Below are positions 1 to 10,881 of a stretch of 28,787 nt of DNA, in pieces. Each line of letters begins with the position of its first letter. Position 1 is the first letter of the stretch. This stretch comes from Schoenoplectus triqueter (lineage: Eukaryota > Streptophyta > Magnoliopsida > Poales > Cyperaceae), in assembly GCA_964058805.1 (NCBI GenBank), contig CAXKVV010001328.1:1-28787 (forward strand), written 5' to 3'. A program made the position numbers and the translations under genes. The notes under the pieces were generated by a model, which saw only the letters and a program-made list of their open reading frames with translations, had not been told where the DNA came from and did not search any database.

Positions 1-150
1 ATATGGAAATATATTTTGCTTCGTTATTTCTGGATTATTGTTTTCTTCATGTTCATTACTGCCCAATACAACTACCATTTGTTACGTCGTAAAAATCTGA
101 AGAATGATCCAAAATTATAAGCAAAAATAATATGGAATTGACAACTTTAC

Positions 151-1961
151 CTGTCAGGCTTGAAGATCAAATTCTTATATGCAAACCACTATATGAAACA
201 AAACAAAAAATCAACAAGTTAGGACTTTGTTAAGCTAAAAAAAGAAATGATTGTTTTTCTTCAAAATGTATTACCCCTGAGTATCCAATTCCAACAATCT
301 CCATAACACCAGGCACTACTGGGAGTCTATCAATTGCCTACAAAAACAACATTAAGCATTATTTTGTTATTCCAGAAACATTACAGTTCCCAATTGTTGA
401 ATTCACCTTTGTACAGGATTGTGCATTAGTGAAAAGAACTATTCCAAGGAATGGGGTAGTTTCTGAATAACTTTAGGATATGATCATTTTTGCTAAAGTT
501 CTCAATTATTTATGTTAAGTTTGAACTTACAAATGATATGAACTTCATTTAAATTATATGAACAAAATTTTAAATAAAAGATAATTAATATTACTGATAT
601 CATTCCAGTCGTGCTCCACAGTGCAATAAAAGCAGCAACTCCTAAGGAAGTGGCAGCATATTTGTCTTCAATTTTGTCCCACTGTTGCAAAAGGAACATT
701 TCATGGTTGAAAACTCAAATATAAGCAGCATTAATTAGACTTTCCTTTATTTCTTTATTTTTTGCAACTAATATTCCATAATTAACAAATATATAGTAAA
801 ATATACTGATATTCCTTCTGAAAATGTGAAGTTTGAAACAAGGTAATTTTTATAAATAAGATGGAGGTACTGTAAAATTGTACTCGATATTAATTTCTAA
901 TACTGTTCCTTCTTACTTTGTTTGTTGATGACTTTCAGTAAGAAAGGAGTTCAGCTGAGGCTGGTATTAAATATCATGTTGAAGTTCCAGCAATAACTCT
1001 AATAATATACCACACCAGCTAGATAATAAAAACTAGCTAGCTGTCACAAGCCTAGCTCTAGTTTCTAAACAACATTCTAAGGCAAAGAATTAAAGTACAA
1101 CCCAAAAACATGTTTTTTTGCCTAAACAAATATGAATTGATCATCTTCTGACAATATATCAGCTCTCTTAACTTTTGCTATTAGGACGGACCTTTTTGCT
1201 CATGTTCAAAATTTAAATAAAATGGGTGGAAAAACTAACTGCTTCTTGCACTTGTTTCACTATTTCAGGAAGTTCAGTTGATGTAAGCTCGGCTGTTGCA
1301 TCTCCAGTGGCCATAGCAATCACATTTCTTGCCATTTTGCGATCTGAAATTGGTACACGAGAATTTATTATTTCTCCAAATTTAATACTTGTCGTGCAAA
1401 GTTCAAGTTGATCAAATGAACAATAGCGCATGAAAAGGAATTATTCATTAAGCAACATTTTGGAGATTTGAAACTATTTGGAAGACATACAAGGTAATAA
1501 CTCCTTGATAAATGCACATACCCTATATTGCACAGCGGCATGCTGTGCATCTTATTTGAGCATTGATCAATGCAATTTCAAAATTTGAAGCATCCAAATA
1601 GATAGATCAAATTACCAATGTTGTCTGTATACACTAAAGTAGTGCAGATCAGTTACCCTCATGTCCATGCTTTTGAATTCAACAAGCCAGATGAACATCA
1701 TAAAGGTTAAATTAATTGCATCATAATTTTATAATTGGATGATGTCAACATAGATTCCTTTTCCAAATACATACATTAGAAGTGCAATGCAATCTTACAA
1801 TAGGATGCATTAGGGAGTTGGCCTGTAGAAGCAGCAGCATTAACAGGTGGCAGAGCAGGGAGCCCGACCGAATTAGCTGCCTGACCACGCAATGCTGTCT
1901 TGGTATCAGCCAAAGCAGGCGAGACAAGGCCACTGGTAGCACTGGTCGTGGTTGAGGCCAT
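151..1961 (-). CDS. CURT1B: CURT1-family thylakoid curvature protein, CURT1B-like (3' end cut off by the window)
   Basis: Five exons can be joined in frame: 1961-1799, 1343-1240, 681-595, 337-275 and 188-151, all with GT donors and AG acceptors. They give 151 complete codons plus two bases of the next. Residues ~1-65 are a Ser/Thr/Ala-rich chloroplast transit peptide starting MASTTTSATS. Next come an acidic stretch and the amphipathic helix TELPEIVKQVQEAWDKIEDK (~77-96), then two membrane helices (~98-120, containing ALWSTTGMISAI, and ~124-149, containing VPGVMEIVGIGYSGWFAYKN), and the conserved NLIFKPDR at the break. CURT1 proteins are known to oligomerise in thylakoid membranes and induce curvature at grana margins. 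The LPEIVK, AIDRLP and FKPDR signatures match the CURT1B/TMP14 branch better than CURT1A. About 20 C-terminal residues, normally a charged helix, should lie left of position 1; nothing suitable appears in 1-120. The ATG at 1961 is the first in frame and opens a good transit peptide. Certain for the family, slightly less so for the paralogue. Confidence 0.93.
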
Positions 1962-2114
1962 TGGTTCACTGAAGTACTAGTCTACAATGGCACGTACGTA
2001 TATACGGTTGCTATACTTGCTCAAAATAATCTATGTATTTTGGGTTTAATTAATAGGTGTGAGAGGAGGGGAAGGAAACCTGGTGTTAATTTGGTGTATA
2101 GATATGGCCTATGG

Positions 2115-2128
2115 GTGGTGATCACCAC
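2115..2128. promoter_or_regulatory. 14-bp perfect palindrome in the CURT1 promoter
   Basis: The sequence gtggtgatcaccac is a perfect dyad about 155-165 bp upstream of the CURT1 ATG. It could be a binding site for a dimeric regulator, but no known factor is assigned here. Confidence 0.25.
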
Positions 2129-2161
2129 TCGTTGGATGTGTGGCAATTTGTTGTTGGGCTT

Positions 2162-2187
2162 GATAAGGTTCGGCTTTGTGGGATAAG
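2162..2187. promoter_or_regulatory. Pair of GATAAG I-box motifs upstream of CURT1
   Basis: GATAAG occurs at 2162-2167 and 2182-2187, about 200-225 bp upstream of the CURT1 start codon (the gene reads leftward, so the motifs are in reverse orientation to it). I-boxes are known in promoters of light-regulated photosynthesis genes, which fits a thylakoid protein. The motif is only six bases long, so chance is not excluded. Confidence 0.3.
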
Positions 2188-4377
2188 CCGGGTGCCATCT
2201 GTGTGGTTTGGTTCTATCTTGAGTATACCAGTGTCAACTTTAAGACGACGACTTTGACGCTCAAATCAGCTTGGGCCGTTGGATGCAATCTGTTCTTCTT
2301 CGCGCCATGTCAACATTTGTTGAATGAAAGTGCGACTCAGAAAAAGAGAGCAGAGAGAAAGGCCCAACATGACAATTGACACCCAACCCAATTCGGGCTT
2401 GATCTTTTGAATACTTCTTTTATTTTATTTTTCTAAACGGTGTTGATTGCGCAATCTTCGATATCTCTTCCACTATCAGTTCATCTCAACCGTTCGATAT
2501 AGTTGTGCATGGGGAACTCCGCTAGACTGCCTCAATCTCTGGACCTGCTACGAGGCTACGCCTTTCCCTTTATCTAAAGTGTAAACGCACTTTTACTTTT
2601 TTCTCAGAGATTTGTATATCTTTTCTTCTTCTTTTTTTTTTCTCTAAACACACTTTTACCCTTTTTCTCTTCCATAAAAAAAATCTTTTGTTTTTTACTT
2701 TTTTGTGGTTATTTGTAAATTGTAATATTTCCAGTCATTAGATGCATATTTCACAGATCCGTTCTTTTTTAATAGAAAAAACACATACGCAGCTCCCTTT
2801 TTTTCTGGTGGAAAAAATTTCTAAATGCTACAAGTTATGGGCGCAATGAATACGTCCACTTAAATTTTCAGACGTCACGTTTAGATACTCTGTCATGCAA
2901 TTTCCACTAAATAAAAATTTTATCTTCTAAGTTGTAATACAAGCATACGACCGAATTCACGTTCGTTGCCATACTTTTTCAATGACGTATCTGTGTGTCA
3001 TAATTCTCTTTTATTTTTATATCCAATGGGACTCGGTAAATTGGAAAAAAAAAGAACAATCTATAGATCGGGTAATATAAAATCGGACAATTTCAAAATT
3101 ATGATAGCGAATATAACATAATTTTATTTATGACAGCAAATGCCAACATCAAGTTATTTAGTGCTAAATGAATTTTCACAATTATGATATTCCATTATTA
3201 TGTAATGTACGCTCACTTAATATATTATACACGATTAGTATTTTTAAGTTTCATATTTATTTATTTTTATTTTGAAAATTACGGCAATAATTGGAGGATA
3301 ATTAATAGGACACGAGGGAGGTAATTATAATTTTCCGAAAATTTAAAGATGAGTAGTCATTCCAATGATACGATAATTAAATTAAAAATCCTATGTAATA
3401 AAATAGTGATTTTTTGTCATTTATTATTCTAAATAATTTAAAAAGAAAAGTAAAATCGTTTGCCTAGTAGTATATCCAACTAGTTGATTACAAGAAAAAC
3501 TAAAAAAATCAATTATATAGTTGTCAAGGACTACGAAAATTATGGGTTTCAAGTCATTAGAAGATCGGGTGAATTACTATCAACAATAAATTGGATATGA
3601 GCCTCTCTATTTTTCCTGTTTGTGCTCACAATTGGTCGATACGAGATATTTTTTTTTTGACGTAGGCAATAGTTAAATACAATATTATGAAAATATCTGC
3701 AGTTATATTTTAGGAACAAAATTGTTTATCAAGGATGAACGGCCATTATAGTCCTGACAATATTTTCGAATGATTCCGAATAATATAATATGATAATGAA
3801 AATAATGAAAGAAATAATATGATAAAGAATAAAAGTGAAAATAATATGATTATGAGATAACAATGACTTATATATAATGTATATTAAATTTGAAATAATT
3901 GAGAAATTAATTGATCATCCATCACAATATAATTAAAACTTAATTTTCACCTATCCAATTAAGCTTTCTCGTTCATTTTATTAGATGAATTTGCAACAAC
4001 ATCATATTCTCGGCCATTAGTATTAGTAAAATTGGTCATTTATATTTCTTGTGACAAAAAAGAAATAAAAATATTTTCAAAATATGAAAACCTTCATACA
4101 TGCATGCAATATTTAAACATGTGAAACTTTGTGAATTTGTATCTGCTACCATTCACTTAGACAAATAATGTATCATAAACATTACAATGTTTTAATTAAA
4201 TAAATGACTAATTTCATTCATGGACGGCTACGGAGCTTCGAATCATTAGAGAGGGTCAGACGACCATTTTTTTTCGCTCTTCAGGCCCCGTGGGCTAGAT
4301 GCCTCCAAGGCTCCAACTGATTTCCCAGTTCCCGTTGCTTGTAAAGCACCGGCATAGCAAGCCTGAAGCGTTCTGCA

Positions 4378-4383
4378 CACGTG
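4378..4383. promoter_or_regulatory. G-box (CACGTG) in the GT34 promoter
   Basis: CACGTG lies inside the 8-bp palindrome acacgtgt (4377-4384), 134 bp upstream of the GT34 start codon. G-boxes bind bZIP and bHLH factors and often mediate light or abscisic-acid responses. The position suits a proximal promoter element, though it could fall in the transcribed leader. No clear TATA box is visible; the following stretch is CT-rich. Confidence 0.4.
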
Positions 4384-4473
4384 TCACGCTCCTAGACTCC
4401 TCTTTTGTCCTTGCACGCAGCCTTCTCTTCCTTTCTTTTCTTCTTTCCGGATCCACCCCAACACAGCGCTAAC

Positions 4474-4506
4474 ATGCAACACCCCTCCTCCCCTCCCAAG
4501 TCCTAA
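4474..4506 (+). other. Upstream ORF (10 codons) in the GT34 leader
   Basis: An ATG at 4474 opens a 10-codon frame (MQHPSSPPKS) closed by TAA at 4504-4506, ten bases before the main start codon. If the leader begins upstream of 4474, ribosomes would meet this ATG first and the uORF could lower translation of the main frame. The transcription start site is not known. Confidence 0.4.
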
Positions 4507-4516
4507 AACCCAACTT

Positions 4517-5818
4517 ATGGCACGCTCAAACACAAAATCCTCTTGCTTCACCGATGGTCTGGTCTTCACTACTGGAGCTTTTGTTGCTCTCTTAGTTTTC
4601 TTTGGCATTTATTGCTTCCTCTCTGCAAACCCTTTTCCCAACGGCCTGTCCTCCATTTCTCTTCCCTTAACCTCTTCTTCTCGCGCTGACAAAACATTTC
4701 ATGACCCACCGGGTCACACCTTCTATGACGACCCCACTCTCAGCTACACCATTGACAAACCGGTATCAAACTGGGACGAGAAGCGGCTCCAATGGCTTAA
4801 ACTGCACCCTCAATTCTCTGGTGGAACTGAGCGTGTGCTCATGGTCTCTGGTTCACAGCCAGCACCATGCCCGAGCCATGATGGGGATCATCTTCTCCTT
4901 CGTTCTTTGAAAAACAAGGCTGACTACTGCCGTCTCCACGCCATGGAACTATTTTACAACACGGCATTGCTCAACCCGTCCATGCCTACCTTCTGGGCTA
5001 AGATCCCTGTAATCCGGGCAACCATGCTGGCACATCCGGAGGCTGAATGGATATGGTGGGTCGACTCTGATGCTATATTGACTGACATGGACTTTTCCTT
5101 GCCTCTGGCCCGGTACAGCTCCTATAATCTTATAGTGAATGGTTGGCCGAAGCAGGTTTATGAGGTAAAATCCTGGGTCAGCCTCAATGCCGGTGTGTTT
5201 CTGATCAGAAACTGCCAGTGGACCCTTGATTTCATGGATGACTGGGCTTCCATGGGCCCACAATCGCCGGATTACGGAAAATGGGGCAAAATCCTAACTT
5301 CCACATTCAAAGACAAAATGTTTCCCGACTCTGATGACCAGTCAGCGCTTGTGTACCTCATGCTAACTGGAAAAGGGGGTTGGAGAGACAAAATATATCT
5401 AGAAAATGAGTACTACTTCCAAGGTTACTGGGTCGAGATTGTGGACCGGTTAGAGGAAATTTCAACATGGTATGATGAGATGGAACAGCGAGGCCCCGCA
5501 GAATTACAGCGGAGACATGCTGAAAGAGAGTTTGTTTCCCATGCAGAGCAAAGGAATGCTCAGCTGGGGAGAGAGATGGGTGCAAACAGTGGACCCACAG
5601 GGTGGCGGAGACCATTTATCACGCATTTCACTGGATGTCAGCCGTGCAGTGGTGACAATAACAAGGCGTATTCTGGAGATAATTGCACAAAGGGAATGTA
5701 CAAGGCCTTGAACTTTGCCGATGATCAGGTTTTGCGGATATATGGTTTTCGCCATACCAGTCTGGGTAGTGCCAATGTGCGACCTCTGCCATTCAATTAT
5801 TCACAGAACGAGGGGTGA
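4517..5818 (+). CDS. GT34 glycosyltransferase, galactomannan/galactoglucomannan galactosyltransferase type (MUCI10-like)
   Basis: An intact single exon of 433 codons. It has a short basic cytoplasmic tail, one membrane anchor (~14-36) and a Ser-rich stem (~45-58): the type II layout of a Golgi enzyme. The catalytic part follows: a HDPPGHTFYDDP block (62-73), NWDEKR (85-90), DHLLLRSLKNKADYCRLH (~124-141), the metal and nucleotide-sugar binding DSD motif in WWVDSDA (183-185), SLNAGVFLIRNCQW (~222-235), DSDDQSAL (271-278), YYFQGYWVEIV (~299-309) and RRPFITHFTGCQPC (~364-377). Family GT34 contains xyloglucan xylosyltransferases and alpha-1,6-galactosyltransferases that decorate mannan backbones. 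The HDPP..TFYDDP and NWDEKR blocks place this one with the galactosyltransferases (fenugreek GMGT, Arabidopsis MUCI10). The length is close to the ~450 aa usual for that clade. Two N-glycosylation sequons lie near the C terminus (N389, N427). The substrate is inferred from the clade only. The ATG at 4517 has a G at +4 and directly precedes the basic tail and anchor, so it is the natural start. Confidence 0.93.
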   Translation: MARSNTKSSCFTDGLVFTTGAFVALLVFFGIYCFLSANPFPNGLSSISLPLTSSSRADKTFHDPPGHTFYDDPTLSYTIDKPVSNWDEKRLQWLKLHPQFSGGTERVLMVSGSQPAPCPSHDGDHLLLRSLKNKADYCRLHAMELFYNTALLNPSMPTFWAKIPVIRATMLAHPEAEWIWWVDSDAILTDMDFSLPLARYSSYNLIVNGWPKQVYEVKSWVSLNAGVFLIRNCQWTLDFMDDWASMGPQSPDYGKWGKILTSTFKDKMFPDSDDQSALVYLMLTGKGGWRDKIYLENEYYFQGYWVEIVDRLEEISTWYDEMEQRGPAELQRRHAEREFVSHAEQRNAQLGREMGANSGPTGWRRPFITHFTGCQPCSGDNNKAYSGDNCTKGMYKALNFADDQVLRIYGFRHTSLGSANVRPLPFNYSQNEG

Positions 5819-8380
5819 GTATTCTGGATGTTAACTGGATAATAACCAATTTGAATGCAGTACAGTATTCTGAAAGCGAGTAAGAATGCAACATGAAAGC
5901 TGGCCAATAGTTTTTTTGTATGAATAACTCCTTTTTATGTTATGGAAAATGGTAATTGTGTCTTTCCTAGTGTTAGCACCTAAAATAATTCAGCAACTTC
6001 CCAGCCATTTATCCAGTGTACATATGACATTAATTCCTTCTGTGTAAGTGGTTCCATCTCAATTTAATTATGTCCAGTTTCTTGAAATATGATTCATATT
6101 ATCTGTTTTAGATATTATATTAGAAGTTGTGATGTCCAATAACAATTTTATATCTCAAGAAATGAACTTCCGAATTAAGCTCTTTTGGTGACTGCTACTG
6201 GTATTGACACAGTTATGCTACTATGCAATATTAGAGCAGAGCAAGAAGATCTCCAGCATATGGTGCAGTTGCTAGTTAATCAACTAGGATATTAGTTCAG
6301 TTCACAAGCAATTGGCACTCAGTTTCATGCTTCCATTCAATTACAAGGGATAATGGGTAGTTAGTTTACATGATCGTACCAGTAGTGGGCTGAGAACTTA
6401 TTTCTGACAAGATTTGTAAGATTTGTACTATGATGCTCAGTTACCTTTGGCCGTTGGATTGTGGTACAGGAACAGGTACATGCTAACATCAGATTTCCAG
6501 ACTGGTGGTACAAGTCAAAACAAAGAAGCCCCATAAAATTACCAAGATCTAATTTATAGGCCAAATTAGATCGGTTTTGTAAACAAACAGAAACTGCTGA
6601 TTCTCCTCTTTTTTTTTTTTTCTCTTTCAGAAGAAATATCTCTGACCTGCTCAATCCTCAAAATTATCCTTCCTGACCCCGAAAGCCTTCACTTCCAAAT
6701 CATGGTTACTGATCAACAACAGGTATAAAACTATAAAATAAAGCTCCAAAGTCGAAATAGTTTGCTCTGTGATAACATTGTTTATTATTAATAAATTCAT
6801 TAAAAAATAAGCGCCAAACCTTTGGGATTTTTTTTTCTTATATGATCTGGTCATGGATCATATCTACCAGTTCCTGCCGAATATGATACCAGTACCTGGT
6901 CGAGCCTAAAACTTGGTCAAATACAAGAAAATAATAAAAAATAATCATTCTCAAATATCAAAGAGTGCTACCAGAATCCTAATCAGATCTTAAATCAGTT
7001 CAAGTTCAATGAATTTAATAGAGAAACCTTTCAGTCCCTCAAAGTCATAGCGAAAAATGAGTTTGTACTAGCAAATCAGCAGGCCATGAGCGCAGATCCA
7101 TGTCATTAGCGTGCGTGTTTAGTTCAAAATAAAGTTTTACATATGATTTTCATGCTTCTTTTGTTGAAAATTAATTAAACAAGATCCCCATTTTCTATTG
7201 AAAGTTTAGCTTTAATGACCCCTCATTCTTCGTAGAAATAATAGATTGAAGCAGTTAGTAGTGCGTACTGTAGAGATTAATATTACCAACTTTACCAGCA
7301 ATGTTAAGATCACTGTTCAAGCTGCATTTGAAGTGTTTGAATCCTGAAAGCAATGGTCACAAAACAAAAGAATGAGAAACACAAACCTATGTAACGGTCT
7401 ACTCTGTTGGTTTAAAACATATGTACTTGACTACTGTATTTGTTGGTCCACTAGAGGATCTATCTACAATGTTTGTGATTTTTTTTCTGAATTTTCATTT
7501 ATATTTTTGTAAATTACTGCTGACATAAGGAGTCTGTTACTCTTTTAAAACTTAGGAAGTAATTACTTTTCGTTGGTGTGGAGAATTATGTTTTATCTAT
7601 CGATTATGTATTGTACGTTTGAGTACTGAAACACGTAACCTTTGTTCTTATGAAACAAGTAACGGAAATACTGCTTGAAAAAGTAGAATCCACAAACGTA
7701 ACGAGTTATAATAATGTATCATTACAGAGAAAATAATTTATTTATGTACATGACCAAGAAGTAACATAAAAAGCCCCGAATTAAAGAAAGTTCTGTACAT
7801 TGGGAATTTCGTGACTTAAAGTTCCATCCTTGGGCTAGAAACTTACAGTTCAAATAAATGACATATGAGTCATGTTCGTTTGTATTGACAAAACCCATAA
7901 TAGGCCCCAAAAACAACATCTCATTTTTACTCAAACAATAAACGTCTTCATTTCTCAAAAAGTACACCAATTAGATACTAGTACACTTTAAAAACTAAAT
8001 ACATAAAATAAGGCAAATAAATAAAAGGAAAATAATTACTCCTACATAATATCAACAAAATAAGCTTCGAATCTATCATTAATGGTACTACCAAATATCA
8101 ATTGCTGAATTGTCTGATTATTTTTATTGAGAAAAAAATATTTAATATCGTGCATAATGAAAGAATTATGTAAAGATATCAAAATATAAAGTTACGGAGA
8201 CAAAAACTTTCTTCATCAACTTGATTATCTATTACTTTGAGCTTTATTTTGTTATTATTTTTAATATATAAAATTTTATTAGGTAAGAATATATATTAAA
8301 TTATTATTTTTTAGTACCTGATTAGTTAATGGATTTGAATCCGATAAACTATTACAATCTGATAATTGCCCCGATCAAAA
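5819..8380. other. Intergenic spacer downstream of GT34
   Basis: AT-rich DNA with no recognisable gene. The GT34 3' untranslated region must lie in its first few hundred bases. A pyrimidine-rich run sits at ~6600-6630. Open frames on the minus strand around 6361-6854 and 7722-7970 have no domain, no conserved motif and no gene-like composition, and I treat them as chance. Confidence 0.5.
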
Positions 8381-8382
8381 TT

Positions 8383-8397
8383 GTGTATCCGCCCCTG
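8383..8397 (-). repeat. Possible terminus of an old MITE (CAGGGGCGGAT end)
   Basis: Read on the minus strand, 8397-8383 gives CAGGGGCGGATACAC. From memory, ends beginning CAGGGGCGGA are common on dispersed plant elements of the hAT or MULE type. The AT-rich sequence to its left (8100-8380) could be the element body. No matching second end was located, so this is weak. Confidence 0.25.
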
Positions 8398-8439
8398 AAA
8401 AAAAAGTTATACGTTAGTAGTTTATTACCAAGATCAGCT

Positions 8440-9021
8440 CATGGTGTTTCCTATGCTCATGGTGTTTCCAACCCGTGTAACTCGTGGCCGTGATCCATCC
8501 CGTTCCGACTCGTGATCTAACCCGTTAAACTCGTGACTCGTTAGAACCATGCTAGACGGGCTAGGAAAAAAAAATAAAAAAAAAAACGTGCTAGACCCGA
8601 CCCGTTTTGGACCTGTTCCGACCCGACCCGCCCTGCCCAACCCGTGATAACCCGCCCCCAACACGGAAAACCCGTGCAAACCCGACCCAATACTGGTAAC
8701 CCGAGAAATTCAAAAAAAATCAAAAAATGCGGAAAAATACGGGAAAATTATTTTTTTTATCAAAATATATTATAGTTATATATTTTTAATATTTTTAATA
8801 ATTATTTTTGAATTTTTCAGATTTTTTGAGAATTTATTTGAATTTTATTGGGTTATTTTTGAATTTTGAAAAAAAAAATCCGCTGACCCGTCATGTTCCC
8901 GATCCGCCCCACCCTTGGACCCGACCCGTCCGATCCGACGGGTCTAGATGGGTCACAGCCGACCCTCCCAAAATGAACCCGTCCTAACCCGTCCCGTGAA
9001 AACTCGTTGACCCGTCCCGCC
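8440..9021. repeat. ACCCG-rich degenerate repeat, left part (hAT-like non-autonomous element)
   Basis: Two arms full of ACCCG/CCCGT words (8455-8700 and 8880-9021) flank an AT-rich centre. Such ACCCG-rich sequence is typical of the ends of many plant hAT-derived elements. The repeat breaks off at the candidate solo LTR (9027) and appears to resume at 10662, suggesting a later insertion. Minus-strand open frames at 8434-8723 are by-products of the repeat. Confidence 0.5.
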
Positions 9022-9026
9022 AAAAC

Positions 9027-10656
9027 TGTTAGACTTGTGTTCTAAAAGTTATCTTTAATTATTACTTTATGTTATATTTATAAATTGAATGTTGTTAACA
9101 TTTTTGTTCTATGGGTTCAATATTCGTATTTAGACATGTTCAAGAAGATGTACTTGGTCTTGAACAACATAACTCTAAATAAGATGAATATATAACTCTA
9201 AAATGTTTACAGGTCTTGAATATTAACAGGAACACTAATATGCCATATAAGATTGTCGTGTTGATTAAAGTACGTTGTAGTTCTGTAAACGTTGATAAAA
9301 GATTATCGTTTAATAACACGAATATATGAAATATTTCATATATTGAACGGACCTAATAGATAAAAAATTATATGGATTGTGTTTGTGTCATTAATATTTT
9401 TACATGTCTTTAATTCTAAGATTGAGACATGTATCTTTTTCACATGAGAAATATATAACGTAATTATTATTAAAAGCTGCTTGAAACAAGCAGTGATAAA
9501 AGTAATAGTTCTTTATATATAACTTGTGTCGGAAAAAAATATATCTCAATAGTATCATTGTCACTCATTAGTAATGAGAAATGATATTTTATGGACCCCT
9601 TGGTAAAGTAGAATTATAAAAGGATCCAATATAACTAAAGTACAGTTATAATTTTATAATTTACTTAATGGATACCAAGAAACAATTATAATATAAACAT
9701 GACACAATCCTACTTTGTATAATAATTATAATATCATAAGACAAGGAATGGACACAAGTAATGTTAAAATATTATGTCATATTGAATGAAATATAGGTAC
9801 ATATAAGAGTTGTTAAAATATTATGTCACATAACATGACTTCCTAGCGGGAAAATAAATTTATTAACATGTGCATATTATGAGTATAATATAAATTTCAT
9901 ATATTATAATAATATAAAAATATTATTATGAGATATAAATTTATTTAAAGCTCAAAACCCAATATAATTTATTAAACAAATAAAGAGATAGAGAATAGAT
10001 CATAATTATGGCCATAAATTCGAGTCATAATTTAAGGTTATTTTGAACTGAAATTTGAAAGAGCAAACAGTAACCAATCTGGACAAATGAACTATGAAAA
10101 TCATAGCCCTCAGAGTGTAGAATCCAACAGGGAAGATTTGAGGTCGTTTGGAGTTCTCTAGAGGAAGTTATGACAGTTTTAGTGCTGAAAGGTCAGCTGT
10201 TAATGTGTCATTTCGTATTCAGTTCAAGACTTAATTGTTGTACGAATTTGATTAGTTTTTGAACTGATATTTGGAGTCTATAAATATTATATATGGCCAT
10301 ACATTATATGGTTATAATTTTCAACTCAGTTTTTCTTTTTTCCTCTAAATATTTGCTAAATAATTGACGATTAAGCAATCGATCAAGTAATGGGTGATAA
10401 AGTTAGGAGCGGACGAAGAGGACGCTAGCACAAACTCAACGTCATTTTCTTCTTTTTGATTCAAGGTGAACTGAAGAGGAATAGAGCTACGTTAAAAACC
10501 ATAGGTATGGTATCACAATTTCTCTTGTATGTACATGTGTGATTGTGATTTGTGATGCAAACAAATAAGAAAATGTTAGTAATAATAAACCGATCCTAGA
10601 TATTTATTGGACCAAAAAATTTAATTTTTACCCAATTCGCATCATGAAATCCTTCA
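9027..10656. mobile_element. Probable solo LTR of a retrotransposon (1630 bp) with 5-bp target duplication
   Basis: The segment starts TGTTAGACTT and ends ATCCTTCA, the TG...CA boundary of retrotransposon LTRs. It is flanked by identical 5-bp repeats AAAAC at 9022-9026 and 10657-10661. Removing it joins two halves of the ACCCG-rich repeat smoothly (ccgccaaaac to ccgccgaccc). A TATA-like ctataaata sits near 10278, as expected of an LTR promoter. No gag, protease, reverse transcriptase or integrase sequence is visible, so recombination to a solo LTR is the simplest reading. A word resembling the usual plant primer-binding site (TGGTATCA, ~10508) is also present, so an alternative boundary near 10500 cannot be excluded. 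Orientation and superfamily are not resolved. Confidence 0.5.
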
Positions 10657-10661
10657 AAAAC

Positions 10662-10735
10662 CCGCCGACCCTTGCAAATCTGCACCATCCCGATCTGACC
10701 CGTCCCGTTTTTAATACACTAGGCACGACCACTGT
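10662..10735. repeat. ACCCG-rich repeat, right part after the solo LTR
   Basis: About 70 bp with ccgccgaccc, tctgacccgtcccg and tacactaggcacgacc. It continues the composition of 8880-9021 and is best explained as the other side of the element split by the LTR. Confidence 0.45.
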
Positions 10736-10740
10736 GATCA

Positions 10741-10881
10741 GGAAAGAATGATTCTCTCCCGAAAAGAATCTTGGACATGCTTACGGTGCCAGCCACATGT
10801 CCAATACGGTATCGGCACTCTTTACAATCTGAGTGAATGATATTGCTACCTTGGGCATGCTGACAGTCACTGTCACATGTG
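10741..10881 (-). pseudogene. Rearranged fragment of glucose-6-phosphate/phosphate translocator (GPT) exon 2
   Basis: On the minus strand, 10881-10811 reads HVTVTVSMPKVA then ISFTQIVKSAD, clearly matching HVAATVSMSKVA/VSFTHIIKSAE of the intact GPT gene (exon 2, 18775-18550); the DNA is about four-fifths identical by eye. After a frame change, the next bases (~10808-10741) read IGHVAGTVSMSK followed directly by ILFGRESFFP, which corresponds to SLFLGESFPLP. The HVA.TVSMSK segment is therefore present twice and the middle of the exon is missing. It cannot encode a transporter. It sits between an ACCCG-rich repeat and a small hAT-like MITE, so capture by a transposon or decay of an old duplicate are both possible. 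Confidence 0.85.

Larger units (their letters stand above)
1962..4376. other. Intergenic spacer between the divergent CURT1 and GT34 genes
   Basis: The two genes are head to head and about 2.55 kb apart. The part next to CURT1 (1962-2420) has mixed base composition and is its likely promoter and leader. From about 2560 to 4240 the sequence is strongly AT-rich with poly-T and poly-A runs and only very short open frames. Two related pieces, both containing cacttttac followed by T-rich sequence, occur near 2588 and 2650. I see no gene, tRNA or clear transposon end here. Confidence 0.6.

Noticed and set aside
1..150. Search for the last CURT1 exon in the left edge
   Set aside because: No acceptor followed by an EAL..KVK.TY.EI-like sequence is present on the minus strand; the exon must lie outside the window.
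1745..1969. 74-codon open frame overlapping CURT1 exon 1 in another phase
   Set aside because: The phase starting at 1961 gives the transit peptide and splices cleanly into conserved exons; the other is a shadow.
2176..2379. 67-codon plus-strand open frame in the CURT1 promoter region
   Set aside because: No conserved domain; it lies in upstream regulatory DNA and its composition is not distinctive.
4949..5755. Several open frames antisense or out of frame with GT34
   Set aside because: Shadows of the intact GT34 reading frame, which carries all the conserved motifs.
5815..5820. GTGAGT splice donor overlapping the GT34 stop codon
   Set aside because: The protein already ends at the length and PLPF..Y position usual for its relatives, so a further coding exon is unnecessary; the donor match is probably chance.
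8434..8723. Two Gly/Arg-rich minus-strand open frames
   Set aside because: Low-complexity by-products of the ACCCG-rich repeat; no domain and no start context.
10508..10516. TGGTATCA word like a retrotransposon primer-binding site
   Set aside because: Only a partial match and without a nearby second LTR; the boundary at 10656 with AAAAC duplication is better supported.
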